Shown in pieces: positions 53,051 to 62,657 of a stretch of DNA of 64,000 nucleotides. The translations under genes were made by a program, and so were the position numbers. How positions within the stretch are numbered: position 1 is the first letter of the stretch; each line of letters starts with the position of its first letter. Origin of the DNA: Streptomyces populi (GTDB lineage: Bacteria > Actinomycetota > Actinomycetes > Streptomycetales > Streptomycetaceae); the NCBI RefSeq assembly GCF_002911015.1, contig NZ_KZ626867.1:29960-93959 (forward strand), read 5' to 3'. Under the pieces are notes generated by a model. That model was not told the DNA's origin, ran no database searches, and was given only the letters and a program-made list of their open reading frames with translations.

Positions 53051-54058
53051 ATGGCCATAGCCCGCCGCCGCAGCCGCCTCACGGTCGCCGCGATCCTCGT
53101 GGCCGCCGTCACGTTCCTGGTGAACGCCTGCGGCGCGGGAAGCGGGAGTGACGCCGAGGCGGGCACGGCCGCCGCCCCGGCAGCTCACTTCGAGATCTCG
53201 TCGATGCTCGAGCCGTCCGGCCGCGCGCTGGGCGTCGTCGACGACAAGACGCCCTGGCAGTACGGCATCGTCACCACCTTCGCCGAGGAAGCCGGGCGGA
53301 CCCCCGACATCCGCGAGTACTACAGCTCCTGGGGCGACGACTTCGACGCGGAGGGCAACGCCTTCCTGTGGAAGCACGGCCAGCTGCCCATGATGGCGCT
53401 GGTTCCCTCCGACACCTCGCTCGCCGACATCGCCGAGGGCGGGGAGGACGCCTACATCCGCCGCCTGGCGGACCAGATCGCCTCCTACGACGGCCCGTTG
53501 GCCCTCTCCTTCGCCGGCGAGATGAACGGTCCGTGGAACTCCTGGGGTCCCGAGCACGCCGAGCCCGCCGACTTCGTCGCGGCCTGGAAGCACGTTCACG
53601 ACGTCTTCGGCGAACGGGGCGTCACCAACGTGATCTGGGTGTGGACCCCGCACGTGGTCGACTCGGGCACGACCGCCAAGCTGCGCCCCTACTACCCGGG
53701 CGGCGCCTACGTCGACTGGGTCGGCCTCATCGGCTACTACGGGCCGATCGACGGCGTCGCCTTCTCCAGCCTGTTCACCCCCACCCTGCGCCAGATCGAG
53801 GGCTTCGCCGACAAGCCGGTGCTGATCGCGGAGACCGGGGTGGCGCAGAGCGACCAGAAGCAGGCGCACATCCGCGACCTGTTCCGGGGCGCCGCGAAAG
53901 CCGGGGTCATCGGTCTCGTCTGGTACGACCAGCGCAAGGACTGGCCGGGCGGAAAGCAGTTGATGGACTGGCGGATCAAGACCTCGGTGGGTGCGCTCGC
54001 CGCTTTCCAGGTGGAGTCGGCCCGGAACGGATTCGGCCATTCGTTCAAGAACGGCTGA
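53051..54058 (+). CDS. GH26-like lipoprotein glycosidase
   Basis: The protein is 335 aa from ATG 53051. Lipobox LVNAC (Cys24-25). The catalytic domain has Glu157 in SFAGEMNGPW as acid/base and Glu261 in LIAETG as nucleophile, and VIWVWTPH between, matching family 26 beta-mannanase-like hydrolases; the substrate of such bacterial exopolysaccharide-linked members is uncertain. Divergent from the exopolysaccharide operon, so it may process that glycan. The C-terminus WYDQRKDWPGG.. follows. Confidence 0.85.
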   Translation: MAIARRRSRLTVAAILVAAVTFLVNACGAGSGSDAEAGTAAAPAAHFEISSMLEPSGRALGVVDDKTPWQYGIVTTFAEEAGRTPDIREYYSSWGDDFDAEGNAFLWKHGQLPMMALVPSDTSLADIAEGGEDAYIRRLADQIASYDGPLALSFAGEMNGPWNSWGPEHAEPADFVAAWKHVHDVFGERGVTNVIWVWTPHVVDSGTTAKLRPYYPGGAYVDWVGLIGYYGPIDGVAFSSLFTPTLRQIEGFADKPVLIAETGVAQSDQKQAHIRDLFRGAAKAGVIGLVWYDQRKDWPGGKQLMDWRIKTSVGALAAFQVESARNGFGHSFKNG

Positions 54059-54167
54059 TCCGGGGCGATCAGGGGAATCCGGGCGCAAGTCCACAGGAAA
54101 CGACCTTCATCATCGCGCACCAGTGCGGCTGGAACATGCGGATGCCCGACCAGGGGAGATCACGGAG

Positions 54168-55814
54168 ATGACGACGGAATCGTCGCCGGGCCAAGGGGCT
54201 CCGCAGGAGGACGGCTGGGCTTTCCGGCCCCGCACGCCGGCCGCCGGCCCGCAGCCGTACCGGGAACAGCGGCAGCCGGAGCCGGCCGTGGCGTGGGACG
54301 ACCGGTCGTGGGACGAGCCGTCCTGGGACGAGCCGTACGGCGGATCCTCCGGCACGCGCTGGGACTCCACCGTCCCGCTGCGGGTCCCCGAGCCCCGCAC
54401 CGGCGCCCACGAGGCCGTGCGCGAGCAGGGTCGCCGGACACCCCCGCGCCCCCTGCGCGACGGCGAACCGGCGGACCAGGACCGCGGACACCCGAAGGCG
54501 GCGGCCGCCGCCTTCGACCAGGCGGCCCTCCGCCGTCCCGAACCCGTCGCCGCGCAGCCACGGCCTTCCGCGGGCACCGCCGGCGAACAGACCGGGAAGC
54601 CCAGGCGGGTGGGCCGGATCGCACTTGTCCTCGCCGTCCTCGCCGCCGTCGGCGGTGCCGCCACCGTCATGCTCAAGCAGGAGGAGGCCGCCGCCGCCGC
54701 CTCGGAGCAGCTGACACAGGCGTGGCAGGCACCGGCGCCCGCCGGCGACGCGCTGATCGGCAGCTGGCTCACCGACAAGCTGCTCGTCCGGGCCGGCACC
54801 CGGGGCGGCCTGCGGGCCTACGACCTCACCGACGGCAAGCAGGTGTGGAGCGCCGCGCCCGGCGCCGCCGCGGCCGGGCGCGGCACCGTCCCCTGCGCGA
54901 TGTCGCCGAAGCTCGGTGCCCGGGGCATCGGCACGGTCGCCTTCGGCAAGGACGGCAGCACCTGCACCTGGCTGGCCGGTGTCAAGGCGTCCACCGGCAA
55001 GATCCTCTGGTCCGTGCCGCTGACCGACACCAAGCACCCCAAGGCGGCGACCGCCACGACCTACTTGCAGGGCAATGTCGCCACCGTCGTCAGCCAGAAC
55101 TTCCTCGGCGGCGTGGACGTCCGCACGGGCACCCGCGTATGGGGCTACAAGGCACGCGGCCACTACTGCAACGCCTACGGCTGGGGCACCGACGGCGCCG
55201 TGCTGGTGGACGACTTCTGCCTCGACCGGAAGACCAGGTTCACCCTCGCCGCGTACGACGGCAGGACCGGGAAGGTGATCTGGCGGAAGTCCGAGAACGC
55301 CCACTCGGACGTGACGCACTTCCTGTCCGGCTCACCGCTGATCGCCTCCGTCCACACGGCACGCCAGGACGCCGTGCGGGTCCTCGGCACCACCGGCACC
55401 GGCCGCAGACTGGCCGTGGGCAACGACGAGCTGACGACCGGCAACGACACCGGCGCCGACCACTCCGCCCGGCTCTACGGCGACGTCCTGGTCACCCCGG
55501 CCTCGGCCGCCGGCAAAGAGGTGATCGACGGCTTCGACACCACCACCGGCGCCAAGCTCTGGACCCACCGCTCCGCCGCGCTCGCCGTCCCCGCGTCCGG
55601 CTCGGACGACAAGGTGTACGCCGTCACCACCTCCGGCTCCCGGCAGCTCGTCACCATCGACCCGCGCACCGGTCGCACCACCCCGGTCGCGGGCCTGCCC
55701 GCGGGGAGCGGCAAGGGGAACTTCACCTCCGGCACGGTGTACATCACCCCGGACGGCGGCGTGCTGGAGATCGACGCCCTCGGGTCGAACGGCGGCGTGC
55801 GGCTCTACCGGTAG
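54168..55814 (+). CDS. Membrane-anchored PQQ-type beta-propeller protein
   Basis: The protein is 548 aa from ATG 54168. A disordered, Pro/Arg/Asp-rich cytoplasmic part (about 150 residues with WDEPSWDEP repeat), one transmembrane helix (about 151-169, IALVLAVLAAVGGAATVM), and an external eight-bladed-like propeller with blades LRAYDLTDGKQVW, VKASTGKILWSV, DVRTGTRVWGYKA, YDGRTGKVIWRKS, FDTTTGAKLW, IDPRTGRTTPVAG. No PQQ is expected; binding or scaffolding is more likely. It follows the GH26-like gene by 110 bases. Confidence 0.82.
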   Translation: MTTESSPGQGAPQEDGWAFRPRTPAAGPQPYREQRQPEPAVAWDDRSWDEPSWDEPYGGSSGTRWDSTVPLRVPEPRTGAHEAVREQGRRTPPRPLRDGEPADQDRGHPKAAAAAFDQAALRRPEPVAAQPRPSAGTAGEQTGKPRRVGRIALVLAVLAAVGGAATVMLKQEEAAAAASEQLTQAWQAPAPAGDALIGSWLTDKLLVRAGTRGGLRAYDLTDGKQVWSAAPGAAAAGRGTVPCAMSPKLGARGIGTVAFGKDGSTCTWLAGVKASTGKILWSVPLTDTKHPKAATATTYLQGNVATVVSQNFLGGVDVRTGTRVWGYKARGHYCNAYGWGTDGAVLVDDFCLDRKTRFTLAAYDGRTGKVIWRKSENAHSDVTHFLSGSPLIASVHTARQDAVRVLGTTGTGRRLAVGNDELTTGNDTGADHSARLYGDVLVTPASAAGKEVIDGFDTTTGAKLWTHRSAALAVPASGSDDKVYAVTTSGSRQLVTIDPRTGRTTPVAGLPAGSGKGNFTSGTVYITPDGGVLEIDALGSNGGVRLYR

Positions 55815-55994
55815 GGCCTCGCGCCGATCGGGACGGGACCCTGCCGGACCGGCGTCGAGGAACGCGGGCGCGTCCGCGAGCCGGGCACGCGGCAGGACCG
55901 GGCCGGCCGTCCCCGGCGAAGGGGTACGGGGAACGCCGGTCCGGCCGGCTCCCGCACTGGAACCGCCCCTGTCCGTGCGGCAGTCTTCTCCCCC

Positions 55995-57965
55995 GTGGGG
56001 AATCTTCCGTCTCAGAACTCGTCGGGTGACGCCGCCGAGCACATGGTGGTGGCCGGGGACGACGCCCTGGCCCATCGGCTGGCCGCCGAGTTGCGCGGGG
56101 TGTACGGCGAGCGGGTGACCCTCGTCGTACCGCCCGCGCAGGGCGGTGTGCGGCCGCCGGTCGTCGGGCGGGCCCGGGCCACGGCCCTGTTCGACCGGGT
56201 GTCCGCGGCGGTGAACCGGGCCTCCGGCAACGGGGGCGGGGGCGTGACCGGCGGGGACGACGAGGCGCCCGAGCGGGTCGTCGAGGCCGCCGAACTCACC
56301 GAGGGCGCGCTCGCCTACGCGGGTGTCGAGCGGGCCGCCGCGCTCGCCCTCGTGTACGACGACGACGAGACCAACATCCGTGCCGCGCTCACCGCCCGAC
56401 GGCTCAACCCGCGGATCCGTCTGGTCCTGCGGCTCTACAACCGGCGTCTCGGACAGCACATCGAGGCCCTCCTCGACCAGGCCTCGGCCCTGGCCGCCGG
56501 GGCCGCCCCGGGGGCGGACGGCTCCCGGGCGGGCGGGAACGCCGAGGTCTACGACGCCTCCACCACCGTGCTGTCCGACGCCGACACGGCCGCGCCCGCG
56601 CTCGCCGCGACCGCGGTGGCCGGCACCAGCAAGGTCGTCCAGACGGACGGACTGATGCTGCGCGCGGTGGAGCGCCCGCCGCCCGGTCCGGGCGAGGTCG
56701 CCGATCCGGGGCTGTGCACACTGGCGTTGCTGTCCGCCACGACCAACGACCCCGCGGGCGCGGACGGTTCCGAGGGGAGCGGCGCGCAGGGACCTCAACT
56801 CCTGCCCGACGAGAGGGAGGTGGCCGCCGCCACCGGCCGCGGCATCGTCGTCCTGGAGAACGTCTCGTACTCCGGCCCCCAGCTGAACCCGGGACGGGGT
56901 GTCGTGCCGTGGTTCGGCTCGCTGCTGTCCCGGCGGCTGCGCTGGTCGTTCGCGGGACTCGTCGCGTGCGTGGTCGGGCTCGCCGTGGCGTCGATGCTGG
57001 TCACCGGGGAGCAGCCGCTCCAGGCGACCTATCTGACGCTGCTCGACCTCTTCGCCATCAACGACCCGGCCATCGGACAGCCGCTCGGACGGCAGGTCCT
57101 CCAACTCTGCTCGGGGCTGGTCGGGTTGCTGCTCCTGCCGGTGCTGCTGGCCGCCGTGCTCGAGGCGCTCGGCACCTTCCGCAGCGGGACCGCCCTGCGC
57201 AAGCCGCCCCGCGGACTGTCCGGGCACGTGGTGCTGCTCGGGGTCGGCAAGATCGGTACGCGAGTGCTGGCGCGGCTGCGCGAGCTGCGCATCCCCGTCG
57301 TGTGCGTGGAGGCCGATCCCGAGGCCCGGGGGCTCGCGCTGGCGCGGAGCCTGCGGGTTCCCGTGGTGCTGGGGGACGTCACGCAGGAAGGGGTGCTGGA
57401 GGCCGCCAAGATCCACCGGGCGCACGCGCTGCTGGCGTTGACCAGCGCGGACACGATGAACCTGGAGGCCGTGCTCTCGGCACGTACGCTGCGGCCCGAT
57501 CTGCGGGTCGTCCTGCGGCTGTACGACGACGACTTCGCGACCGCCGTCTACCGCACCCTCCGGGCCGCGCACCCCGGCGCGCTCACCCGGAGCCGCAGCG
57601 TGTCCCACCTGGCCGCGCCCGCGTTCGCCGGGGCGATGCTGGGGCGGCAGATCCTCGGGGCGATTCCCGTGGAGCGGCGCGTGCTGCTGTTCGCCGCGGT
57701 GGACGTGGGCGGGCATCCGCAGTTGGAGGGACGCACGGTGGGGGAGGCGTTCCGGGCGGGGGCCTGGCGCGTGCTCGCGCTGGACACCGCGACCCCCGAA
57801 GAGCGCCGGGCGGCCCAGGAGTCCGGCCCGAGCGGTCCCCGGCTGGTGTGGGACCTGCCCTCCACCCATGTCCTGCGGCCCGAGGACCGCGTGGTGCTCG
57901 CCGCCACCCGGCGGGGGCTGGCGGAACTGCTCGGCCGCCGGCCCCGGCAGCGGGCGGGGGCGTAG
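55995..57965 (+). CDS. Ion-channel-like protein with two Rossmann (TrkA-N) domains
   Basis: The protein is 656 aa from the GTG at 55995 (an ATG at 56043 is possible). N-terminal Rossmann-type domain VVAGDDALAHRLAAEL and a second after two transmembrane helices (about 320-340 and 365-390) starting HVVLLGVGKIGTRVLARL. This is the castor/pollux or RCK-like layout, often annotated as NAD-binding protein. Potassium or calcium conductance is a guess. The ORF stops right before a GC palindrome array. Confidence 0.8.
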   Translation: MGNLPSQNSSGDAAEHMVVAGDDALAHRLAAELRGVYGERVTLVVPPAQGGVRPPVVGRARATALFDRVSAAVNRASGNGGGGVTGGDDEAPERVVEAAELTEGALAYAGVERAAALALVYDDDETNIRAALTARRLNPRIRLVLRLYNRRLGQHIEALLDQASALAAGAAPGADGSRAGGNAEVYDASTTVLSDADTAAPALAATAVAGTSKVVQTDGLMLRAVERPPPGPGEVADPGLCTLALLSATTNDPAGADGSEGSGAQGPQLLPDEREVAAATGRGIVVLENVSYSGPQLNPGRGVVPWFGSLLSRRLRWSFAGLVACVVGLAVASMLVTGEQPLQATYLTLLDLFAINDPAIGQPLGRQVLQLCSGLVGLLLLPVLLAAVLEALGTFRSGTALRKPPRGLSGHVVLLGVGKIGTRVLARLRELRIPVVCVEADPEARGLALARSLRVPVVLGDVTQEGVLEAAKIHRAHALLALTSADTMNLEAVLSARTLRPDLRVVLRLYDDDFATAVYRTLRAAHPGALTRSRSVSHLAAPAFAGAMLGRQILGAIPVERRVLLFAAVDVGGHPQLEGRTVGEAFRAGAWRVLALDTATPEERRAAQESGPSGPRLVWDLPSTHVLRPEDRVVLAATRRGLAELLGRRPRQRAGA

Positions 57966-58027
57966 CCCCTGGCGGGGCGGGGGCCGGTCCTGGAGCACGG
58001 CCCCCGCCGACAGCCGGGGCGGGTTTC

Positions 58028-58096
58028 GGGGCGCAGCCCCGGGGGGGGCCGGGGCGGAGCCCCGGTGGGGGCCGGGGCGGAGCCCCGGGCGCGGCG
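58028..58096. repeat. 23-bp tandem palindrome array, three copies
   Basis: GGGGCG(C/G)AGCCCC occurs at 58028, 58051 and 58074, exactly 23 bases apart, with degenerate copies until about 58160. This palindrome is a widespread streptomycete intergenic element. It lies between convergent genes and could act as a terminator for both. Confidence 0.85.
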
Positions 58097-58231
58097 CCCG
58101 GCGAGGGCCGGAACGGGTACCGGGGCCTCCGGCGGAGCCCCGGCAGAGCCCCGGCGGATGCGGAGCCCGGTCCCGGGGCCCCTCCGCGGGGCCCCGGGAC
58201 CTCCCGGTCTCACCTCGGTCTCACCCCGGTG

Positions 58232-60061
58232 TCACCTGCCCAGGTGCCGCTCCGCGAAGTCCAGTTCCAGGCGGACCTGCTTGATGCGTTCGTCGACGAC
58301 CAGGGAGCCGTGGCCCGCGTCGTAGCGGTAGACCTCGTGGACGGCTTCGCGGGCGGCGAGGCGGGTGACGTAGTTGTCGATCTGGCGGATGGGACAGCGG
58401 GGGTCGTTGACCCCGGCCGAGATGTACACGGGGACCTTGACCGCGTCGACGTAGGTGAGCGGGGAGGACGCCTCGAAGCGTTCGGGGACCTCCTCCGGGG
58501 TGCCGCCGAGGAGCGTGCGGTCCATGGCCTTCAGCGCCTCCATCTCGTCGTGGTACGCCGTGACGTAGTCGGCGACCGGGACGGCGGCGATGCCGAGGGC
58601 CCACGCGTCGGGCTGGGTGCCGACGCCGAGGAGGGTGAGGTAGCCGCCCCAGGAACCGCCGGTGAGGATCAGCCGGTCGGGGTCGGCCAGACCGGACGTG
58701 ACCGCCCACTCGCGGACCGCCGCGATGTCCTCCAGCTCGATGAGGCCCACGCGGTGCTTGAGCGCGTCGGTCCACGCGCGGCCGTACCCGGTGGAGCCGC
58801 GGTAGTTGACCCGGACCACCGCGTAGCCGTGGTCGACCCAGGCCGCCGGGCCCGCCGCGAACGAGTCGCTGTCGTGCCAGGTCGGACCGCCGTGGATCTC
58901 GAAGACGGTGGGCAGCGGGCCGGTGGTGCCGGCCGGCCTCTGGACCAGGGCGTGGATGCGGCCGCCGGGTCCTTCGACCCAGACGTCCTCCACGGGCACG
59001 GATCCCGGGGACTTCTCGCCGGGCGGGTCCAGGACGACCTCGCCGGTCGTCGACCGGACGGCGGAGGGCTCGGCCGCCGACGACCACAGGTACTCCACCG
59101 TCCCGTCCGGACGGGCCGTCGCCCCGGAGACCGTGCCGGGCGGGGTCTCGACCCGGGTCAGCCCGCCGGAGGCGAGGTCGTGGCGCCACAGGTCGCTGCG
59201 CGCCTCGAAGCTGTGGGCGATGAGGAGGGCCGAGCCGTCCGGATACCACTCGGCGGCCACGTCGCCGGGGAGGTCGAGGCCCAGGTCGGTCTGCTCGCCG
59301 GTCGCCACGTCCCACACCAGGGGTTCCCAGCGGCCGCGCCGCTGATGCCCGATGAGCAGCCGGCTGTCCCCGTCGACGGGGGCGAAGCCCAGCACCTCGA
59401 GGCCCAGCTCGACCGTGCCGCCCTCGGTGTCGTCGAGCTCGGCGACCACCGAACCGTCCGGGCGCAGCACCCTGAGCGCCGAGTGCATCGCGTCGCCGTG
59501 CTCGGTGTGCTCGACGGCGATCAGCGAGCCGTCGTGCGAGAGGTCGCCCACCCCGGCCGACTCACGGTGCCGGTAGATCTCCACCGGGGCCTCGCCGGCG
59601 CGGGCCACGTGGATCGTCGACCCTTCGTCGTCCGTCGAGCGGCCCACGACGGCCGTACGCCCGTCGCGGCCGATGGCCAGGCCCGCCGGGTAGGAGGGGT
59701 CGAGACCGGGGACCGCCGGCTCGTCGACGGCGCCCACGACCAGGGCGGCGCCGAACGGGCGGCGCCGCCAGACGCCGAACTCGTCGCCGTCCTTGTCGTC
59801 GAACCACCAGATCCACTCGCCGTCGGGCGAGAGCACCCCGTCCGTCGTGCCGTTCGCCCGGTGGGTGACCTGGCGCTGTTCCCCCGTCTCGCGGTCCCAC
59901 GCGTACAGCTCGTACGTCCCCGTCGCGTTCGAGACGAACAGGGAGCGGTGCGGGGCGTTCTCCGCCCAGTCCGGCAGCGACACACGCGGTGCCCGGAAAC
60001 GCTTCTCCCAGTCGGGCATGTCTGCCTGCTGCGGCTCGGTGGACCTGGTGCTCTCAGTCAT
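58232..60061 (-). CDS. S9 prolyl-oligopeptidase-family peptidase
   Basis: The protein is 609 aa. N-terminal beta-propeller (about 40-330) and C-terminal alpha/beta hydrolase with Ser470 in GGSWGGY, Asp553 in GVNDPRCP and His584 in GHGS. The ending DEMEALKAMDRTLLGGTPEEV...YVDAVKVPVYISAG belongs to the S9C acylaminoacyl-peptidase branch. Cytoplasmic, probably degrades short peptides. Monocistronic. Confidence 0.92.
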   Translation of the reverse strand: MTESTRSTEPQQADMPDWEKRFRAPRVSLPDWAENAPHRSLFVSNATGTYELYAWDRETGEQRQVTHRANGTTDGVLSPDGEWIWWFDDKDGDEFGVWRRRPFGAALVVGAVDEPAVPGLDPSYPAGLAIGRDGRTAVVGRSTDDEGSTIHVARAGEAPVEIYRHRESAGVGDLSHDGSLIAVEHTEHGDAMHSALRVLRPDGSVVAELDDTEGGTVELGLEVLGFAPVDGDSRLLIGHQRRGRWEPLVWDVATGEQTDLGLDLPGDVAAEWYPDGSALLIAHSFEARSDLWRHDLASGGLTRVETPPGTVSGATARPDGTVEYLWSSAAEPSAVRSTTGEVVLDPPGEKSPGSVPVEDVWVEGPGGRIHALVQRPAGTTGPLPTVFEIHGGPTWHDSDSFAAGPAAWVDHGYAVVRVNYRGSTGYGRAWTDALKHRVGLIELEDIAAVREWAVTSGLADPDRLILTGGSWGGYLTLLGVGTQPDAWALGIAAVPVADYVTAYHDEMEALKAMDRTLLGGTPEEVPERFEASSPLTYVDAVKVPVYISAGVNDPRCPIRQIDNYVTRLAAREAVHEVYRYDAGHGSLVVDERIKQVRLELDFAERHLGR

Positions 60062-60201
60062 GGCCCCATAGTGCCCGGCCCGGCCCGCCTCGCGCCGACG
60101 AGGTCCCGAGCCTGTGGAGAACCTCGCGGCCCCCGCCCGCCCCGCAGGGGCGTACGCGCAGGTCAGGGCCGCTGTCAGTGGCGGGGTGCAGACTTTTCCG
60201 C

Positions 60202-60576
60202 ATGACCGATCTACGCAAGGCCGTCGAGGGTTACTGGGCCGCAGCGGACGTCCGGGACTGGGAGGCGTTCGCCGAGCTGCTCACCGAGGACGTCGTCTAC
60301 ACCCTGCCGCAGACGCGGGAGCGCATCAACGGCCGGGAGCGGTACGTCGAGTTCAACCGCGAGTACCCGGGCGACTGGCACGTCCGGATCGAACGGGTCG
60401 TGGCCGAACCCGGTCAGGCCGTGACCTGGACCCACTTCACGGTGGGCCTGGAGGAGATGCACGCGATCACGTTCTTCACGGCCGACGCGCGGGGCCGTAT
60501 AGCCACGGTGACGGACTTCTGGCCCGAGCCGTACGAGCCTCCGGCGGGCCGGGACCATCTGGCCGAGCGGTACTGA
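60202..60576 (+). CDS. NTF2/SnoaL-like protein
   Basis: The protein is 124 aa from ATG 60202. MTDLRKAVEGYWAAADVRDWEAFAELLTEDVVY and a C-terminal RIATVTDFWPEPYEPP show the cone-shaped fold with a hydrophobic pocket; conserved Asp and His positions are present. May be an isomerase or lyase of small molecules. It precedes SURF1 by 50 bases but SURF1 has its own promoter. Confidence 0.8.
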   Translation: MTDLRKAVEGYWAAADVRDWEAFAELLTEDVVYTLPQTRERINGRERYVEFNREYPGDWHVRIERVVAEPGQAVTWTHFTVGLEEMHAITFFTADARGRIATVTDFWPEPYEPPAGRDHLAERY

Positions 60577-60612
60577 GCGGGCCCCAGGGACGAGTCCGGA
60601 CCTGCCGCCCCG

Positions 60613-60618
60613 TACCGT
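60613..60618 (+). promoter_or_regulatory. -10 box of a leaderless SURF1 mRNA
   Basis: TACCGT lies 7 bases before the GTG at 60626, no ribosome site is present, and the alternative start at 60617 would fall inside the box. Confidence 0.45.
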
Positions 60619-60625
60619 GGTCGAT

Positions 60626-61465
60626 GTGTACCGGTTCCTGCTGACGCCCCGCTGGTGGGGGATCAACGTCTTCGTGCTGTTGGCCATCCCCTTCTGCGTC
60701 TTCATGGGGTCGTGGCAGTTGGGGCGGTTCGAGGACCGCGTGCAGGCCCACCGGACGGCGGAGGCCTCGGCTTCCACCGCCGGGTCGGAGCCCGCCCGGC
60801 CGCTGGCCGCGATGCTGCCCGTGACCACGCAGACGTCCGGCAAGCAGACCACCGCGAAGGGCCGGTACGACAAGCAGCTGCTCGTGCCCGGCCGGGAGCT
60901 GGACGGCAGGAGCGGGTACTACGTGCTGACGCTGCTGCGGGTCGACGGCGGCAAGGCGCTGCCCGTCGTCCGGGGCTGGCTGCCCGGTACCGCCGATCCG
61001 GCGAAGGCCCCGGCCCCGCCCACCGGCGAGGTCACGGTCACCGGTGCGCTCCAGGCGTCCGAGAGTCCCGGGTCGAACGGCGTCAGCGCGGTCGGCGGGC
61101 TTCCCCCGGGGCAGACGGCCGCGATCAGCGCCGCGTCCCTGGTGAACCTCGTGCCGTACACGCCGTACGACGCGTGGATCACGCTCGACAAGGCCGACGC
61201 GGGGATGAAGGCGGTGCCTCCGGCCGCGCCGGACAACACGGGCCTCGACCTCAAGGCGTTCCAGAACCTCGGCTACACCGGTGAGTGGTTCGTCTTCGCG
61301 GGCTTCGTCGTCTTCATGTGGTTCCGCCTGCTGCGCCGCGAGGTGGAGTTCGTCCGGGACGCCGAACTGGGCCTGCTCCCGGACGTCCCCGGCACCGCGG
61401 ACACCCCCGGGGAGAAGTCCGAGGAGACCGGCACCGCACCGGCGACGCCGTCCGCCACCGCCTGA
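60626..61465 (+). CDS. SURF1-family cytochrome oxidase assembly protein
   Basis: The protein is 279 aa from the GTG at 60626 (VYRFLLTPRWWG). One helix at the N-terminus (about 10-32, with GSWQLGRFEDR) and a second near residue 220-240 frame an extracytoplasmic domain with PVVRGWLPGTADP and VNLVPYTPYDAWITLD. SURF1 helps insert heme a into cytochrome c oxidase. C-terminal acidic tail is dispensable-looking. Confidence 0.9.
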   Translation: MYRFLLTPRWWGINVFVLLAIPFCVFMGSWQLGRFEDRVQAHRTAEASASTAGSEPARPLAAMLPVTTQTSGKQTTAKGRYDKQLLVPGRELDGRSGYYVLTLLRVDGGKALPVVRGWLPGTADPAKAPAPPTGEVTVTGALQASESPGSNGVSAVGGLPPGQTAAISAASLVNLVPYTPYDAWITLDKADAGMKAVPPAAPDNTGLDLKAFQNLGYTGEWFVFAGFVVFMWFRLLRREVEFVRDAELGLLPDVPGTADTPGEKSEETGTAPATPSATA

Positions 61466-61520
61466 CGAGGTGGGGCGGACCGGGCGTCGCGCATCCGTCG
61501 GAACGGGTGCCGGGTGTCCG

Positions 61521-62657
61521 TCAGGACGAGGCCAGGATGCCCGTGTGGTACACCGTGCCCGCGCAGGCGTTGGGCACCGTCACCGATGCCGCGGCACCAC
61601 CCGTCGCCGCCGTGCTGGAGACGACGACGCTGCCGTCCAGCGTGCCGCCCTCGACGAGGAGCTGGGGCGCGGTGCTGGCCACCGCGGCGTTGGTGGTCGT
61701 GCCGCCGGTCTCGGTGGTGCCCTGTGTCGGGGTGGGGTCCGGCGAGGGGGGCTCCGACGCGGTCGGGCACGTCGACGAGGGCACCCAGGCGAACTTCACC
61801 ACGTACGAGGTGCCCGGCTGGAGCACCAGGGAGGTGACCGCCGTGGAGGGATCGGGCAGCCCCGTGGCCGCGTCGCCCCCCACGTGCATCGCCACTCCGA
61901 TCCTGGCCGGGTCCGCCGCGCCCTGGGCGAGCGCGCTGACCGTGCCGGCGCCGGTGACCGTGCAGGCGGTGGTGGAGACGTTCGAGACGGTGAAGGAGCC
62001 GTAGACCGCGCCGGTGGAGTCCGGTGCGGCGGCGGTGCCGGAGGCCCCGCCGAGCTGCTCCGCCGTGCACGTGGTGGCGGCCGGCGCGGAGGCCGTGGGA
62101 TCGGCACCGCCCGTGGCGGCCCCGCTCGTTCCCTTGTCCTTGCCGCCCGGTGTCTGCTTGGTGCCGCCGGGGCCGTCGTGCTTGGACGTGCCGGTGGAGC
62201 CGCCCGCGTTCTTGCCGGTGCCGCCGTCCGAGCCCTTGTCCTGGCCCTGGCCGCCCTGGGCCTGTGAGCTGTTGGCCACGGTGGACGGGTCGGGGTTCGA
62301 CCCCGAGGAGTGGGAGACGTGCACGAACGCCGGGATCGCCGTTCCCATGAAGAGCGCCGCGGCCGCCATGCCGACCACGGCCTGCCGCTTGCGGGCGCGC
62401 CTGGCCGGTACCGCCCGGCGCAGGTGCTCCAGGGTGCCGTCGGTGGGCCGGATCTCCTGGACGGCCTCGTGCAGCAGCCGGCGCAGTGCCAGCTCGTCGC
62501 CGCCGAACCCTTCGGGTCCCGGTCCGTCCGTGTCCGGTGTGCCGAGCTGTTCGTCGGGGCCGTGGTTCACATTTCCGTTCCCAGCGTGCGATTGCTTGTG
62601 CTCGTGCTCCGGGCGCCCCTCGTCGTCGGGGCGCCTCAGGTCGTCGTGCTCACTCAT
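61521..62657 (-). CDS. Transmembrane partner of the ECF sigma factor
   Basis: The protein is 378 aa. His/Asp-rich N-terminus, a helical segment LALRRLLHEAVQEIRP (about 55-75) followed by a basic stretch AVPARRARKRQ, one transmembrane helix (about 92-112), then a 100-residue Gly/Ser/Thr/Lys-rich linker and a C-terminal beta-sandwich-like domain with Cys residues (TTCTAEQLGG, TACTVTGAG, VPSSTCPT, VPNACAGT). The start overlaps the sigma stop (ATGA at 62654). Likely the anti-sigma or sensor of the sigma factor. Confidence 0.75.
   Translation of the reverse strand: MSEHDDLRRPDDEGRPEHEHKQSHAGNGNVNHGPDEQLGTPDTDGPGPEGFGGDELALRRLLHEAVQEIRPTDGTLEHLRRAVPARRARKRQAVVGMAAAALFMGTAIPAFVHVSHSSGSNPDPSTVANSSQAQGGQGQDKGSDGGTGKNAGGSTGTSKHDGPGGTKQTPGGKDKGTSGAATGGADPTASAPAATTCTAEQLGGASGTAAAPDSTGAVYGSFTVSNVSTTACTVTGAGTVSALAQGAADPARIGVAMHVGGDAATGLPDPSTAVTSLVLQPGTSYVVKFAWVPSSTCPTASEPPSPDPTPTQGTTETGGTTTNAAVASTAPQLLVEGGTLDGSVVVSSTAATGGAAASVTVPNACAGTVYHTGILASS

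Noticed and set aside
56714..60205. Plus-strand frame of over 1100 codons across the channel-like gene and the peptidase
   Set aside because: Crosses two well supported genes on both strands and the palindrome array; Arg/Gly/Ala-rich nonsense.
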